This document shows, piece after piece, positions 5,372 to 5,814 of a stretch of 5,814 nt of DNA; positions within the stretch are counted from its first letter, which is position 1; every line of letters begins with the position of its first letter. Source of the DNA: Lachnospiraceae bacterium. Its GTDB lineage: Bacteria; Bacillota_A; Clostridia; Lachnospirales; Lachnospiraceae. The stretch is taken from NCBI GenBank assembly GCA_017960415.1, contig JAGCZE010000320.1, positions 1 through 5,814 on the forward strand, given 5' to 3'. The position numbers were made by a program, and so were the translations under genes. The notes below the pieces were generated by a model. The model searched no databases, had not been told where the DNA came from, and worked only from the letters and a program-made list of their open reading frames with translations.

Positions 5372-5812
5372 TCAGCTACCCGAAGATTCTCCGCTGGTCG
5401 AGCTTCCGCTGCCGCTGCCTGAAGAACTTCCGCTGCCCGAGCTTTCTTCCTTCGCTCCCACGATTTCTACAGAAACAACTCCGCTCTTACCCTTCTTTTC
5501 ATCTACTATTCCGCAGGTCACCTTCATCTGCATGGAAGCTCCTGCTGCAAAAGTCGTCTCGTTCTCCTTTCCGCCTTTTGCATTGGCTGCTTTACGGACG
5601 AGGATCGTGCAGGAATCTTCTATCTTGGGAAGACCGCCCCATTTACTCTTCGACTCATTGTAAGCCTCATAGCCCTTCTTAAGTTTCAGCTTACCGGCGC
5701 TCAGTGTATATACATCCGCAGCAGCCGGTGCTTCAGACCTTGCCGCAGTATTTATTTCCTGTACGGCACTGGCGGGTTTCTTCGCAGTTGCACCGATCCA
5801 CAGCCTGAGAGC
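5372..5812 (-). CDS. Unrecognised protein with Ser/Gly-rich tail, C-terminal fragment (runs off the right edge)
   Basis: The frame enters from the right edge and gives 146 residues before TGA at 5374-5372; no start codon is in the window that must be the true one. The fragment begins ALRLWIGATAKKPASA. An Ala/Pro-rich linker follows at about 13-32, then a polar, Lys-rich domain at about 34-120 (YTLSAGKLKLKKGYEAY, WGGLPKIEDSC, MQMKVTCGIVDEKKG). The alternating hydrophobic pattern suggests beta strands. Two Cys (68 and 100) are spaced so that they could pair. The end is a 20-odd-residue Ser/Gly/Glu tail. I do not recognise the family. A secreted or surface protein would fit the composition, but the N-terminus that would show a signal peptide is missing. 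Frame choice rests on sensible composition; the antisense frame and the minus +1 frame give Arg/Phe- or Arg/Lys-rich nonsense-like sequence. A hairpin at 5199-5230 probably ends its transcript. Confidence 0.7.
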   Translation of the reverse strand, partial: ALRLWIGATAKKPASAVQEINTAARSEAPAAADVYTLSAGKLKLKKGYEAYNESKSKWGGLPKIEDSCTILVRKAANAKGGKENETTFAAGASMQMKVTCGIVDEKKGKSGVVSVEIVGAKEESSGSGSSSGSGSGSSTSGESSGS

Positions 5813-5814
5813 CG

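Noticed and set aside
5311..5682. 123-codon plus-strand frame at the right edge
   Set aside because: Composition is Ser/Arg/Phe/Leu-rich, as expected from the antisense of the Ser/Gly- and Lys-rich minus-strand gene, and no ribosome site precedes it.
1..5814. A hidden defence system, CRISPR array, retron or mobile element
   Set aside because: No direct-repeat array with spacers, reverse transcriptase, nuclease, transposase, integrase or terminal inverted repeats was seen; every long frame with good composition is accounted for by the genes listed.

Overview
The window looks like chromosome of an anaerobic, moderately AT-rich Firmicute, most likely a Lachnospiraceae-type clostridium. This is an inference. 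It rests on the AGGAGG-type ribosome sites, TTGnnn/TATAAT promoters, a rubrerythrin, a Lys-rich bacterial Ig-like (BIG2-type) domain on a secreted transglutaminase-like protein, and a clostridial-looking SprA-related protein. No rRNA, tRNA, CRISPR array, insertion sequence or integrase is visible.

Layout, left to right. (1) At 1-81 on the minus strand is the signal-peptide start of an exported protein that runs off the left edge. (2) Divergent from it, 302-1681 on the plus strand encodes a secreted protein: signal peptide, Ig-like domain, linker with three 45-bp tandem repeats, and a transglutaminase/protease-like domain with a full Cys-His-Asp triad. It has a good promoter (235-264) and a strong two-level hairpin terminator (1706-1772). 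(3) The rubrerythrin gene (1874-2413, minus) converges on that terminator. (4) A 345-bp divergent intergenic region holds a promoter for each side and a GC-rich patch with repeated AACCG. (5) A SprA-related putative metalloprotease follows at 2759-3526 (plus). (6) Converging on it is a large polytopic O-antigen ligase/polymerase-family membrane protein (3631-4980, minus; possible upstream ATG at 5025). (7) After a spacer with a GC-rich hairpin (5199-5230), the right edge holds the C-terminal 146 residues of an unrecognised protein with a Ser/Gly tail (5372-5812, minus).

Every complete gene appears to be its own transcription unit: orientations alternate and each has its own signals, so no operon is visible. 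The genes share only loose themes, namely the cell surface (transglutaminase-like protein, polysaccharide ligase-like protein, probably both edge proteins) and oxidative stress defence in an anaerobe (rubrerythrin). I see no convincing evidence of a new multi-gene system. The items most worth a second look are the SprA-related protein with its HEGEH motif between two CxxC pairs, the AACCG cluster between divergent promoters, a duplicated terminator arm, and an apparent relic copy of the ligase gene's 3' end.
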